DNA of 64,000 nucleotides from Aestuariirhabdus litorea (GTDB lineage: Bacteria > Pseudomonadota > Gammaproteobacteria > Pseudomonadales > Aestuariirhabdaceae). The notes beneath the pieces were generated by a model that did no database searches, was not told the DNA's origin, and saw only the letters and a program-made list of their open reading frames with translations. The DNA is taken from positions 496,001-560,000 of the forward strand of contig NZ_QWEZ01000001.1 in NCBI RefSeq assembly GCF_003864255.1, read 5' to 3'. Both the position numbers and the translations under genes were made by a program. This document shows positions 35,535 through 43,814 of this stretch, in pieces; the first letter of the stretch is position 1, and every line of letters starts with the position of its first letter.

Positions 35535-36209
35535 CTAGTCGGCGTCCTGCTCGCTACCCAGCTGGGGCGGTTCGATCTCCAGCTGCTGCACCGCAATCAC
35601 CGCCTGGGTACGGTTGCGGACCCCCAGCTTCTTGAAGATGGCGGTGGCGTGGGCCTTGATGGTGGCCTCGGAGACATTGAGATCGTAGGCGATCTGCTTG
35701 TTGAGCATCCCCTCGGTCAGCATGCCCAGTACCTTGAACTGCTGTGGGGTCAGCGATGCGATACGCTGGGCCAGGTCCTGGCTGGTTTCGCGCCGGGTGG
35801 TGGCGCCTATGGAACCTTCGGGTTGCCAGACATCCCCCTCGAGCACGGTGCGAATCGCTTCACCGATGGTTTGTTGGGAGGACGACTTGGGAATAAAACC
35901 GGAGGCGCCGTATTCGATCGCCTGGTTGATGACGTAGCCATCCTCAGTGGCCGATACCATCACCACCGGGATCTGGGGGTACTGGCCGCGCAGGTAGATA
36001 AGACCGGAGTAACCGTGTGCGCCCGGCATATGCAGGTCGAGCAGTACGAGGTCGGTATCGCCGTGCTCCTCCAGCACCTGCTGCAGGGATTCGATGGACT
36101 CAGCCTCGAGCAGGGTTACCTCCTCCACGGCCTGGTTGACGGCCTGCTGGAGGGCTGTGCGAAACAGCGGGTGGTCGTCGGCAACAATAATCTTATAGCT
36201 ACTTATCAT
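35535..36209 (-). CDS. LuxR/FixJ-type response regulator, CrbR/ErdR-like
   Basis: A 224-residue response regulator. Receiver domain: acidic pocket 'IIVADDHPLFRTAL', phospho-acceptor in 'LVLLDLHMPGAHG', Lys in 'GFIPKSS'. The LuxR helix-turn-helix runs from 'SLTPQQFKVLGMLTEGMLNK' to 'IAYDLNVSEATIKAHATAIF'. It converges with the CrbS-like kinase (44 bp between stops). By analogy with CrbSR and MxtR/ErdR it would be phosphorylated by that kinase and activate acs; that pairing is inferred from context. Confidence 0.88.
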   Translation of the reverse strand: MISSYKIIVADDHPLFRTALQQAVNQAVEEVTLLEAESIESLQQVLEEHGDTDLVLLDLHMPGAHGYSGLIYLRGQYPQIPVVMVSATEDGYVINQAIEYGASGFIPKSSSQQTIGEAIRTVLEGDVWQPEGSIGATTRRETSQDLAQRIASLTPQQFKVLGMLTEGMLNKQIAYDLNVSEATIKAHATAIFKKLGVRNRTQAVIAVQQLEIEPPQLGSEQDAD

Positions 36210-36298
36210 GACTAAGTCCCTGTTATAACAGGGTGATAGTGCCAGCCACCTCGAAGCGAGTCAAATGCCAGAAGGGGGCGACGACGAGCCCTGACCCC

Positions 36299-37777
36299 TC
36301 AAGCCTCGGCGGTGAGGCGTGAGGGGGTCGAGGCCTGGCGATAGCGGTTGCGCCCGGCCTCCTTGGCGTCGTACATGGCGCTGTCCGCCGCTTTCATCAG
36401 TGCCTCGCTGTGGGTCCCGTGCAGCGGATAGATGGCGATACCAATACTGGCGCCGACCTGCACGGGGCGTCCCGCGATGGAGGTGATGCCCGCGATCGCA
36501 TCAATCAGTTGCTGGGCCAGTTTCTGTGCCTGGGAGACCTCGATTAACCCGGTGTAGATGGCAACAAACTCATCGCCGGCAAAGCGTCCCAGGGTATCCG
36601 CCTCGCGGGAGCAGCCTTTCATACGTGCGGCCACCTCCTGCAGCAACAGGTCACCGCTGTCGTGGCCCAGGGTGTCGTTGATCGCCTTAAAGCCGTCGAG
36701 GTCGATGAACATCAGGGTAAAGCGCAGGCCATAGCGGTGTGAGCGGTGGATCTCCTGCTCCAGACGGTCACGAATCAGCAGGCGGTTGGGGAGCTGGGTG
36801 AGGGGGTCATGGTAGGCGAGCCGGGAGAGTGTCGCCTCCTTGGCTTTGTGGGGTGAGATGTCGTGTACCGTCACTATCTGGTACTCCTCCCCATTGATGT
36901 TGACGGCGTGGCTCACCCGGGAGGCATCAAAGGTGGTGCCGTCGAGTCGGACCCCCTGGCTGGCTTCGGAGTCGATGAACAGGCGCGCCAGCTTCTTCCC
37001 CCGCAGCGTTTCCTTGTCGCAGCGGTAGAGGCGGGTGGCGGTCTGGTTGCAGTTGATGATGGCGTCGTTGGCCTGGGTGACGAAGACACTGGAGTCGATG
37101 TTGTCGGTCACCTGGGAGAGCATCGACAGGTTCAGGTGGCTATGGTTCAGGTGGGAGAGCACCAGGCGCAGAATCACCAGCGCGTTGAGCATTGCCAGCA
37201 GCAGGATCAGGCTTTGGAAGTTGCGCATCTTCTCACTGGTTTCCTGCGCGGAGTGCTCCAGAGAGAGGGTTAACCGGTTCATGTCGCGCAGCAGTAAATC
37301 GTCCTGTACCAGTGCCAGCCGACGGGTGTCGTCGATGAAAGCGGAAGCGGGGGACTCTCCGGCGGCCAGCAAGCGCCCGATGGAGTGGTTTAAGGGGGCC
37401 CAGTTCTGCAGCGCGGCTTCGATCAGCTGCCGGTCGGGGGCTGAGGTAAGGCGCTGCAGCGCGATGGTTTCGCCATCGGCCCCTGTGGTGGTGCCTCCAT
37501 TCGCAAAGGCCTGCAGGGTCTGGTCAAACAGTCGGTGAGCCTGGCGGATCTCGGTCAATGCATCGGAGTGTTGTTCACCTTCCTGCGATAGGGTCAGGAT
37601 GGACTTGGAGATCATCTGGGAGAGCATGCGCTGGCGGCCTGCAGTATTGATCGCGGCCGCATCGCGTTCGACCTGGCGGGAGAGCCAGATATCCGCCCCC
37701 AGTGCCGTCAGCTCGAGGGCCAGAAAGACTCCGATCAGCAGTAACAGTGATCCCACCGGTTTGGGTCTGACGTGCAC
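36299..37777 (-). CDS. PilJ/NarX-like sensor diguanylate cyclase
   Basis: A 492-residue inner-membrane protein: TM1 (about 10-30), periplasmic type-IV-pilus/NarX-like helical domain ('INTAGRQRMLSQMISKSIL'), TM2 (about 185-207), PAS (about 215-310) and GGDEF (about 320-485). The active-site motif reads AGDEF (RFAGDEFVAIY) instead of GGDEF; the first Gly is the more tolerant position, so activity is still likely. There is no EAL domain. Role: probably makes c-di-GMP in response to a periplasmic signal. It is next to the crbR-like gene on the same strand, but 89 bp apart. Confidence 0.88.
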   Translation of the reverse strand: MHVRPKPVGSLLLLIGVFLALELTALGADIWLSRQVERDAAAINTAGRQRMLSQMISKSILTLSQEGEQHSDALTEIRQAHRLFDQTLQAFANGGTTTGADGETIALQRLTSAPDRQLIEAALQNWAPLNHSIGRLLAAGESPASAFIDDTRRLALVQDDLLLRDMNRLTLSLEHSAQETSEKMRNFQSLILLLAMLNALVILRLVLSHLNHSHLNLSMLSQVTDNIDSSVFVTQANDAIINCNQTATRLYRCDKETLRGKKLARLFIDSEASQGVRLDGTTFDASRVSHAVNINGEEYQIVTVHDISPHKAKEATLSRLAYHDPLTQLPNRLLIRDRLEQEIHRSHRYGLRFTLMFIDLDGFKAINDTLGHDSGDLLLQEVAARMKGCSREADTLGRFAGDEFVAIYTGLIEVSQAQKLAQQLIDAIAGITSIAGRPVQVGASIGIAIYPLHGTHSEALMKAADSAMYDAKEAGRNRYRQASTPSRLTAEA

Positions 37778-37936
37778 TTAGTGCCCCCTCTCGGTGGAGT
37801 GGCAAGTGATGGTCATGGCCGTTTTTTTCTGCACGGGGGATCTCCTGTCGAGCCAGTTTTCGGCACGCCGGTGCTAATGTACTGGAAATGGGTCGCTCAA
37901 TACAACGCTCGATCCAGGGCGGCGGTTGCAGTCAGG

Positions 37937-37952
37937 CTGTTGATTTATACAG
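37937..37952 (+). promoter_or_regulatory. LexA (SOS) box of dinB
   Basis: CTGTTGATTTATACAG matches CTGT-N8-ACAG with an A/T-rich core. It lies 60 bp upstream of the dinB start codon, and the neighbouring gene on the other strand starts 160 bp away, so dinB is the natural target. Confidence 0.85.
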
Positions 37953-38012
37953 TGTGAGGGCTGAAAATAACGCGAATAGGGTCCCATTTCGAGACACGGG
38001 TGTGCCACGGCC

Positions 38013-39101
38013 ATGCTGCCATCTCTCCAGCGAAAGATTATCCATATCGATTGCGACTGCTTTTATGCCGCCATCGAGATGCGCGATGACCCCTCGCTGC
38101 GGGGGATCCCCATCGCGGTAGGGGGGAGCCCCGACCGCCGGGGGGTGGTCGCTACCTGCAACTACGAGGCCCGCCGCTACGGTATCCATTCGGCGATGGC
38201 GGCGGCTACCGCCCGTAAGCTCTGCCCCTCGCTGCGCTTTATCCGCCCGCGTATGGAGGCCTACCGCGAGGCCTCGCGGGAGATACACGCGATCTTTGCC
38301 GATTACAGCGACCGCATCGAGCCCCTCTCCCTGGACGAGGCCTACCTGGATGTGAGCCACTGCCCCCGGCTGCAGGGCAGCGCCACCCGCATTGCCGAGC
38401 AGATTCGCCAACGGGTGCGTGAACGGGTGGGGATCACCGTCTCGGCGGGAGTGGCCCCCAACAAGTTCCTGGCCAAGGTCGCCAGCGACTGGAACAAGCC
38501 TGACGGCCTATTTGTGGTGCGGCCCGAGCAGGTCGATGATTTTGTCGAGCAGCTACCGGTCAAGCGCCTGCATGGGGTGGGACGGGTTACCGCCAACAAG
38601 TTGAAGCGCCTGGGTATCGAAACCTGTGGACAATTACGGGTGTTCAGCCAGCTCGACCTGGTGGCTTACTTTGGCAGTTTTGGGGAGCGCCTCTTTCAGT
38701 TGGCGCGGGGGGTGGATGAGCGCGAGGTGCAGAGCATCCGGCGCCGTAAATCCCTCAGTGTGGAACACACCTTCGAACAGGACCTACCCTCCCTGGAAGC
38801 GGTGCTGGAGCGGTTGCCGGAGCTACTGAATGAGCTGGAGCGACGGCTGGAGGGAAAGCTCAGCGAGGGCTACGCGCTTAGCAAGCGGTTTGTGAAGGTG
38901 AAGTTTGCCGACTTCACCCAGACCACCCTCGAAACCCTGATCAGCGGTGACCCCGAACAGCGGCTCCAGGCGCTGCAGTTCGCCCCGCTGATGAGCCAGG
39001 CCTGGCAACGCGGCGCACGGCCGGTGCGCCTGCTGGGGGTTGGGGTTCGGCTGCGGGATCTGCAACAGGAGAACACCCGCGAGCAGCTTAGCCTGTTTTA
39101 G
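38013..39101 (+). CDS. dinB: DNA polymerase IV (DinB)
   Basis: A 362-residue Y-family polymerase. Catalytic acids are D13 ('IHIDCDCFYAAIEM') and D108-E109 ('PLSLDEAYLD'); HhH 'LHGVGRVTANKLKRLGIETC' and the little finger with 'SLSVEHTFEQDL' follow. The C-terminal 'EQLSLF' is a good beta-clamp-binding motif. Role: translesion synthesis and -1 frameshift mutagenesis. The LexA box upstream implies SOS induction. The window therefore carries two SOS-controlled Y-family polymerases about 17 kb apart. Confidence 0.96.
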   Translation: MLPSLQRKIIHIDCDCFYAAIEMRDDPSLRGIPIAVGGSPDRRGVVATCNYEARRYGIHSAMAAATARKLCPSLRFIRPRMEAYREASREIHAIFADYSDRIEPLSLDEAYLDVSHCPRLQGSATRIAEQIRQRVRERVGITVSAGVAPNKFLAKVASDWNKPDGLFVVRPEQVDDFVEQLPVKRLHGVGRVTANKLKRLGIETCGQLRVFSQLDLVAYFGSFGERLFQLARGVDEREVQSIRRRKSLSVEHTFEQDLPSLEAVLERLPELLNELERRLEGKLSEGYALSKRFVKVKFADFTQTTLETLISGDPEQRLQALQFAPLMSQAWQRGARPVRLLGVGVRLRDLQQENTREQLSLF

Positions 39102-39119
39102 TCGTGAGGGAAGGCCCCC

Positions 39120-40190
39120 TTAGTGCAGTGTCGTTGGCGCCGGCGCGGGTGCCCCCAGGCTCAGGAACCCCCCTATGGCCTGGCCCAGCGCCTCGGAGCG
39201 CTCGGGATTGCGGAACTGAGCCATGATAAGCGCCTGCAGGTTGGGCAGCATCATCAGGTCGAGCAGAACGCGGTTAAAGCAGTCGGCACCGGCGCTGTTG
39301 AGGGCCAGTTGCTCGAGAAACCGTTGCAGACGCCCGGGCTCTTCGAGGTCGGTCCAGCAGCGGCTGGCGATGGCCGCCAGGATCTCGGTATCCCGCCCGA
39401 TCGGGCTGGCCAGCAGTTGGTCGATCAGCGGTTGGCGGATCCGGGGTGCCTGGCTGTGGGAGAGTCCTCGCAAGAGGGCGGCGATCAAGCCGCTGGGCGC
39501 CTCTTCCTCCAACAAACCCAGGGCCCGTTGACGAATCGCCCCGGTCAGCTCCGCATCGATCGCTTCGTTCTCCAGGCAGCAGCAAAGCAGCTCCAGCGGC
39601 ACCGCCGGTAGCACCGGCAGGAGTCGTTGCAGGTGATCGGCGTTGTGATCCTGGTCGAGGCGGGCGCAGAGGTCGGCGATCCCCTGCAGTCCCAGCGCAG
39701 GCCAGTTTTCCAGTGCGGTGCCGGCGAAGTAGTCGCGGGCGGCGGGATAGAAACTGGAGGGGGGAAGACCGAGGCTTCGGGCGGCGCGGGCATGGAAGCA
39801 GGCCATCCGCTCGGGCTCGGGCTTGAAGGCGTAGGGGGTCTCCTTGAGGGCATCGACGCTGGGGTCGACGCTGCCCAGCTCCAGTTTTTCGCCGACGCTC
39901 TTGATAATCCGCAGCAGGAAATCATCGCGGCAGGCCTCCACCAGTTTGCCCTCCCGGTCGAGGGGGAACTTGAGGAACCAGATCACCGGCACTGCCCCTT
40001 CACGCTGGTCGCTGAGCAGGAAGCCGAGCCAGGCCTGCTGCAGGAAGGGATAGGGGTAGGGGCGTTGGCGCAGCTCCACCTCCAGCAGCTGCTGGCGTGG
40101 CAACGGGCAGATGCGCCGGCCCATATCAAAGACCTGCAAGCGGATCTCGCTTTGCTCAAGAAATTCGGTGAGGGTTCCGGTGGCGTTCAT
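39120..40190 (-). CDS. DUF3549 family protein
   Basis: A 356-residue soluble protein of unknown function starting 'TLTEFLEQSEIRLQVFDMGRRICPLP', with 'YPYPFLQQAWLGFLL' and 'VIWFLKFPLDREGKL' in the N-terminal half and a helical, Leu-rich C-terminal half. It has no signal peptide, membrane segment or catalytic motif that I recognise. The family is restricted to gammaproteobacteria. It converges with dinB (18 bp between stops); nhaD follows downstream on the same strand after 132 bp. Confidence 0.82.
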   Translation of the reverse strand: MNATGTLTEFLEQSEIRLQVFDMGRRICPLPRQQLLEVELRQRPYPYPFLQQAWLGFLLSDQREGAVPVIWFLKFPLDREGKLVEACRDDFLLRIIKSVGEKLELGSVDPSVDALKETPYAFKPEPERMACFHARAARSLGLPPSSFYPAARDYFAGTALENWPALGLQGIADLCARLDQDHNADHLQRLLPVLPAVPLELLCCCLENEAIDAELTGAIRQRALGLLEEEAPSGLIAALLRGLSHSQAPRIRQPLIDQLLASPIGRDTEILAAIASRCWTDLEEPGRLQRFLEQLALNSAGADCFNRVLLDLMMLPNLQALIMAQFRNPERSEALGQAIGGFLSLGAPAPAPTTLH

Positions 40191-40322
40191 GGTGGGGGCC
40201 CGGTTGCGGTTCAGGGGGCGCCCATTGTAGGCAGTTGCCCCGGCAGTCTCAAGAAAGCGGGCCGCAGAGGGAAGCCGGTGATTCGGCTCCCTCGGTCGGT
40301 TCAGCTGATGATCAGCCGTTGA

Positions 40323-41714
40323 TTAGCCATTGATCAGAAAGTGCACGTAGATACTGGCGGCGTAGCCAAGGGCGATCACCGGGGTCCACTTCAGGTGGCC
40401 GAAGAAGGTGTAGTGGCCACGGGCCTGCCCCATCAGGGCCACGCCAGCGGCGGAGCCGATGGATAGGAGGCTACCACCGACACCGGCGGTCATGGTCACC
40501 AGCAGCCACTGCAGGTCGCTCATAGCGGGGTTCATGGTCAACACCGCAAACATCACCGGAATGTTGTCCACAATCGCCGACATGATGCCCACCAGAATGT
40601 TGGCGGTGGTCGCCCCTAACTCGCCGTAGATGAACTCGGAGGCCATGCTCAGGTAGCCGAGGAAGCCGAGTCCGCCCACCGCCAGGATTACTCCGTAGAA
40701 GAAGAACAGGGTGTCCCACTCGGCCTGGGCGATCTGGGAGAAGATGTCAAAACGCGCGCCACGGTGACCCCCGGGCACGTCGGTGCGGTCGGACCCCTCG
40801 TCACCTACACGGCTGAGGTAGTAGCTGAACAGCTTGAGGTAGGCCAGCCCCGTCATCATGCCGAACACCGGCGGGATGTGGAGGAAGTTGTGGAAACAGA
40901 CGGCGGTTACGATGGTCAGCAGAAACAGCCCCACAATCACCAGGCCGCCGTGCTTGATGGAAACCGCCTCGGTGTTTTGGGGGGTGGGTTTGCCCTTGGG
41001 CAGGGCGAACTGCATGATCGCTGCGGGTATCAGGAAGTTGACCACTGCGGGAATAAAGAGCGCAAAGAACTCGGTGAACTGGAGGATACCCTTCTGCCAC
41101 ACCATCAAGGTGGTGATGTCGCCGAAGGGGCTGAAAGCGCCGCCGGCATTGGCTCCGACCACAATATTGACGCATGCGATGCTGATAAAGACGGGCTTGT
41201 CCTTACCCACCGCCATCACCACCGCGCACATGATCAGGGCGGTGGTGAGGTTATCGGCGATTGGCGAGATAAAGAAGGCAAGGATACCGGTCAGCCAGAA
41301 CAGGGCGCGATAGCTGAACCCCCTGGCCACCAGCCAGTCACGCAGGGCGTCAAAGACGTTGCGCTCGAGCATGACGTTGATGTAGGTCATGGCCACCAAC
41401 AGGAAGAAAAACAGCTCTGCGTACTCGAGGAAGTTATGGCGGATGGCACTTTCCACCTCGTGGGGGGCGCCCATGCTGTTGTAGGCGATGGCGATGATGG
41501 CCCAGATCACACCGGCGGCCAGCAGCACCGGCTTGGATTTGCGCAGGTGCAGCTGCTCCTCAAAGATCACCAGGATGTAGGCGAGGGCAAAGAGGATCAG
41601 GGCGGCGTAGCCCACCCAGCTGTCGGTCAGGTTGATGGGCTGGGTAGCGGATTCGCTGGACCAGGCCAGGGTTGATCCCAGGGAAAGGGTCAGCAGTGTT
41701 AACAGTTTTATCAT
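40323..41714 (-). CDS. nhaD: NhaD-type Na+/H+ antiporter
   Basis: A 463-residue membrane protein of the ion transporter superfamily: possible signal peptide (about 1-20), then about 12 segments. The two conserved half-repeats 'ISPIADNLTTALIMCAVVMA' with 'VNIVVGANAGGAFSPFGDIT', and 'SAIVDNIPVMFAVLTM' with 'GGSLLSIGSAAGVALMGQAR', are typical of NhaD. It exports Na+ or Li+ in exchange for H+ at alkaline pH, in keeping with a marine or halotolerant host. It is preceded on the same strand by a small membrane protein gene. Confidence 0.93.
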   Translation of the reverse strand: MIKLLTLLTLSLGSTLAWSSESATQPINLTDSWVGYAALILFALAYILVIFEEQLHLRKSKPVLLAAGVIWAIIAIAYNSMGAPHEVESAIRHNFLEYAELFFFLLVAMTYINVMLERNVFDALRDWLVARGFSYRALFWLTGILAFFISPIADNLTTALIMCAVVMAVGKDKPVFISIACVNIVVGANAGGAFSPFGDITTLMVWQKGILQFTEFFALFIPAVVNFLIPAAIMQFALPKGKPTPQNTEAVSIKHGGLVIVGLFLLTIVTAVCFHNFLHIPPVFGMMTGLAYLKLFSYYLSRVGDEGSDRTDVPGGHRGARFDIFSQIAQAEWDTLFFFYGVILAVGGLGFLGYLSMASEFIYGELGATTANILVGIMSAIVDNIPVMFAVLTMNPAMSDLQWLLVTMTAGVGGSLLSIGSAAGVALMGQARGHYTFFGHLKWTPVIALGYAASIYVHFLING

Positions 41715-41824
41715 TATGGTCTCCGAGTAGTGGCCCCGCCCGGTCAGGCGATTGCTTGGGCCAAAAATTAAAATCGGTAAAGAGAAACAGCAGAGTGCCG
41801 CGCGGGTACGCGGGAAGGGGCTGG

Positions 41825-42280
41825 TCAGGGGGCGCAGGGCTGGTGCTTAAAGTCCGCCAGGGCCACGGACACGGCTCGGCTGCGGCAATGGGCCAGAAAA
41901 CGGTTGAGGGCTGGAATACCCACCACCGCGGGGGCCGGCAGTCCGGCGATGCCCTGGTTTTGAAGCGAGGGGATGAGGCTGATGATCAGGGCGGCTGTGG
42001 AGCCGGCAGGGGGGGAGTGGGTGTCCCTGCCCCAGGGGATCAGCAGGCAGGCCACCATCGCGGTGTAGAGGTCGTACTCGGCCGGCAGGCCGCAGGCAAC
42101 TGCCAGGCTGATGGCGAGGATGCCGATACCGGCCCCCATCAGGTTGACGAGCGCATTGTGACTGCCGTATCGATCCTGCTGGAAGGCGTCTTTTAGCGCG
42201 GGACCGATGCGCAGGATGAGTAGATGAGCGCGATGAGTCATCGCCAACCCCAATCCATGCCGTGTGATTAAGGCGTGCAT
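41825..42280 (-). CDS. Small membrane protein, possibly HPP-like
   Basis: About 151 residues from ATG 42280; starts at 42313 and 42241 are also possible and none has a strong Shine-Dalgarno. Three or so hydrophobic stretches are present: 'ALVNLMGAGIGILAISLAVA', 'YDLYTAMVACLLIPWG' and 'GSTAALIISLIPSL'. The 'HSPPAGSTAALI' segment recalls the HP-P-G-T-A signature of HPP membrane proteins, but the similarity is partial. It lies 110 bp upstream of nhaD on the same strand. It could be a degenerate HPP protein, or the frame may not be coding. Confidence 0.45.
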   Translation of the reverse strand: MHALITRHGLGLAMTHRAHLLILRIGPALKDAFQQDRYGSHNALVNLMGAGIGILAISLAVACGLPAEYDLYTAMVACLLIPWGRDTHSPPAGSTAALIISLIPSLQNQGIAGLPAPAVVGIPALNRFLAHCRSRAVSVALADFKHQPCAP

Positions 42281-42477
42281 TATGCTCTCAATAAAGCAGA
42301 ATTCAATGCCCATCCCCTGGGCATTGTTGATGGAGGTCAGGGGAGGACCTATTAGAGGTCGCCGGGTGGGCGGAGGCGGGTTAGGTAGTGATGGCGGTGG
42401 CAGGAATGAACCCCGGATGACGGGGTCCGCGTTAATACCTATAGCCCCCCGGATACACCGGTGATAAAGTGCCGGTT

Positions 42478-42831
42478 ATGCGATTACTAACGCCGCTACT
42501 GTTGATGTTGAGCCTGCTGCTGACCCCCTTCACGGTGGCCAGTGGCAGCGCCCCTCTGACGGGGGTGGGGGATGCCCTCCACGCGTCGATGGCACCGCCC
42601 TGTGGGTCCGCTGCCGCCTATGAGGGCGCAGCGATGGCGAATACCCCGGAAACGCTGGTCGACTGCGTGGGTTGCGACAGCCCCGCCACCGGTTGTTGCC
42701 AGTTATCGGTCGTTGCCCTGCTGGATTCGTCCCCTATTGAACTGGCCAGCCTGGCCTCGGGTCCCGGGGCACCCATCAGTTGCGGTGCGCCCGACTCTCC
42801 CTGTTACCCCATCGAGCATCCACCCCAGTAG
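42478..42831 (+). CDS. Small Cys-rich secreted protein
   Basis: About 117 residues from ATG 42478 (MRLLTPLLLMLSLL), with a clear signal peptide cleaved probably after TVASG or GSA. The mature part is short and carries 'PPCGS', 'LVDCVGCDSPATGCCQL', 'ISCGAPDSPCYP', seven cysteines in all, and no Lys. I do not recognise a family. The 65-bp distance to a DUF411 metal-binding protein suggests a metal-related (perhaps copper) role, but that is inference from context. Confidence 0.6.
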   Translation: MRLLTPLLLMLSLLLTPFTVASGSAPLTGVGDALHASMAPPCGSAAAYEGAAMANTPETLVDCVGCDSPATGCCQLSVVALLDSSPIELASLASGPGAPISCGAPDSPCYPIEHPPQ

Positions 42832-42896
42832 TTCACTCCTGACCCCTGTGTTGTTCCGGGCCCATGGCCCATCGCTTTATTTCAGGAGAAATCATC

Positions 42897-43355
42897 ATGA
42901 CGATTCGTAAACTGTTGGGCGCCCTTGTCGCCGCTGTTCTATTACCGCTTTCCATTACCCCTGCCGCAGCCGAATCCCGACTGCCGTTGATGACGGTGTA
43001 CAAGTCTCCCACCTGTGGTTGTTGTGGGGACTGGGTCAAGCATATGGAGGCCAATGGGTTTGAGGTGCAGGTGCACGATACCGATAACCTCAACCCGATC
43101 AAGCTGAAGGCGGGTCTAACCCCGGCGTTGGCCTCCTGCCATACCGCCTTTATTGATGGCTACGTGGTGGAGGGCCATGTGCCCGCCAGCGACGTCAAGC
43201 GGATGCTGAGTGAGCGCCCCGCCATCAAGGGGATCTCAGCCCCGGGTATGCCCGTGGGTTCTCCCGGTATGGAGATGGGGGACCGGGTAGACCCCTATGA
43301 GGTGGTCAGCTTCGACGAGAAGGGTAACGCCCGACTCTATCAGTCCTACCCCTAA
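42897..43355 (+). CDS. DUF411 periplasmic metal-binding protein
   Basis: A 152-residue protein with a signal peptide (cleavage near PAAAES), then 'MTVYKSPTCGCCGDWVKHME', the CxCC metal-site motif of DUF411, and 'LASCHTAFIDGYVVEGHVPA', typical of the family. AGGAG precedes ATG 42897. DUF411 proteins are found in copper and other metal-resistance loci and are thought to bind metal in the periplasm. An inverted repeat lies 13 bp after the stop. Confidence 0.88.
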   Translation: MTIRKLLGALVAAVLLPLSITPAAAESRLPLMTVYKSPTCGCCGDWVKHMEANGFEVQVHDTDNLNPIKLKAGLTPALASCHTAFIDGYVVEGHVPASDVKRMLSERPAIKGISAPGMPVGSPGMEMGDRVDPYEVVSFDEKGNARLYQSYP

Positions 43356-43368
43356 AACCCGCGCCTCC

Positions 43369-43401
43369 CCGGCAGGCTTGCCTTTGTAGTGAGCCTGCCG
43401 G
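43369..43401. other. Perfect 10-bp inverted repeat after the DUF411 gene
   Basis: CCGGCAGGCT / AGCCTGCCGG with a 13-base loop. There is no T tract, so it is at best a weak terminator; it could end or stabilise the DUF411 transcript. Confidence 0.5.
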
Positions 43402-43476
43402 CCCTCTATCTCCGCCGATTCCTTTTCCGGTTAGCTCTTGCCGGCTAGCTCTCCCCGTTTCCCTTTCCCTGAACCC

Positions 43477-43494
43477 CTTAATGTTCCGTTAAGG
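43477..43494 (+). promoter_or_regulatory. PmrA-type box A
   Basis: CTTAAT-GTTCC-GTTAAGG: two TTAA half-sites 11 bp apart, the PmrA/BasR pattern. A GATACT that could serve as -10 starts 9 bases after the box. It lies 75 bp upstream of the 59-residue membrane protein gene. Confidence 0.72.
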
Positions 43495-43569
43495 CGGGCG
43501 GCCGATACTGCGCCCATCAAGGGCTCGGCTGTCCTGCGGGCAGCCGGCGTCACTCAGGGGAGGTGGATC

Positions 43570-43749
43570 ATGGCGTTCTCCAATACCGTTAAACACTCTT
43601 CCGGCAGCCGCACCGGCGGCCGGCTGGCGCGACTCTTTCCCTCGCTACTGCTCCTGCTGGCCATGGCCGCTTCCCTGTGGATGAGCTGGGCCTGCTACAG
43701 CGAGCTGGCCGATCCCCTGTGGCACCTGTTGCACCTTGAGTGGTGGTAA
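43570..43749 (+). CDS. Small single-span membrane protein
   Basis: A 59-residue protein: a short basic N-terminus (about residues 1-22, R/K-rich), one hydrophobic segment 'LFPSLLLLLAMAASLWMSWA' and a Trp/His-containing tail. The Shine-Dalgarno GGGGAGGTGG supports ATG 43570. No family is recognised. It is preceded by one PmrA-type box and followed within 4 bp by another, so it belongs to the regulated region. Its role might be as a small regulator of a membrane complex, but the sequence does not show this. Confidence 0.6.
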   Translation: MAFSNTVKHSSGSRTGGRLARLFPSLLLLLAMAASLWMSWACYSELADPLWHLLHLEWW

Positions 43750-43752
43750 GGG

Positions 43753-43770
43753 GTTAAGTCTTTGTTAAGG
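43753..43770 (+). promoter_or_regulatory. PmrA-type box B, before the hemolysin-family gene
   Basis: GTTAAG-TCTTT-GTTAAGG has the same 11-bp half-site period as box A. TAGTCT, a possible -10, starts 9 bases after it. The ATG of the hemolysin-family gene is 44 bp downstream of the box. Confidence 0.75.
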
Positions 43771-43814
43771 AACCCGGTTTAGTCTGTGATCGTGCGACCA
43801 GGAGAGGTGATGCC

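Noticed and set aside
41672-42196. Plus-strand open frame opposite the nhaD start and HPP-like gene
   Set aside because: Composition is Gly/His/Arg-rich without a domain; the minus-strand frame has membrane segments and is preferred, though weakly.
43369-43401. Terminator of the DUF411 gene
   Set aside because: The inverted repeat is perfect but has no T tract, so I recorded it only as an inverted repeat.
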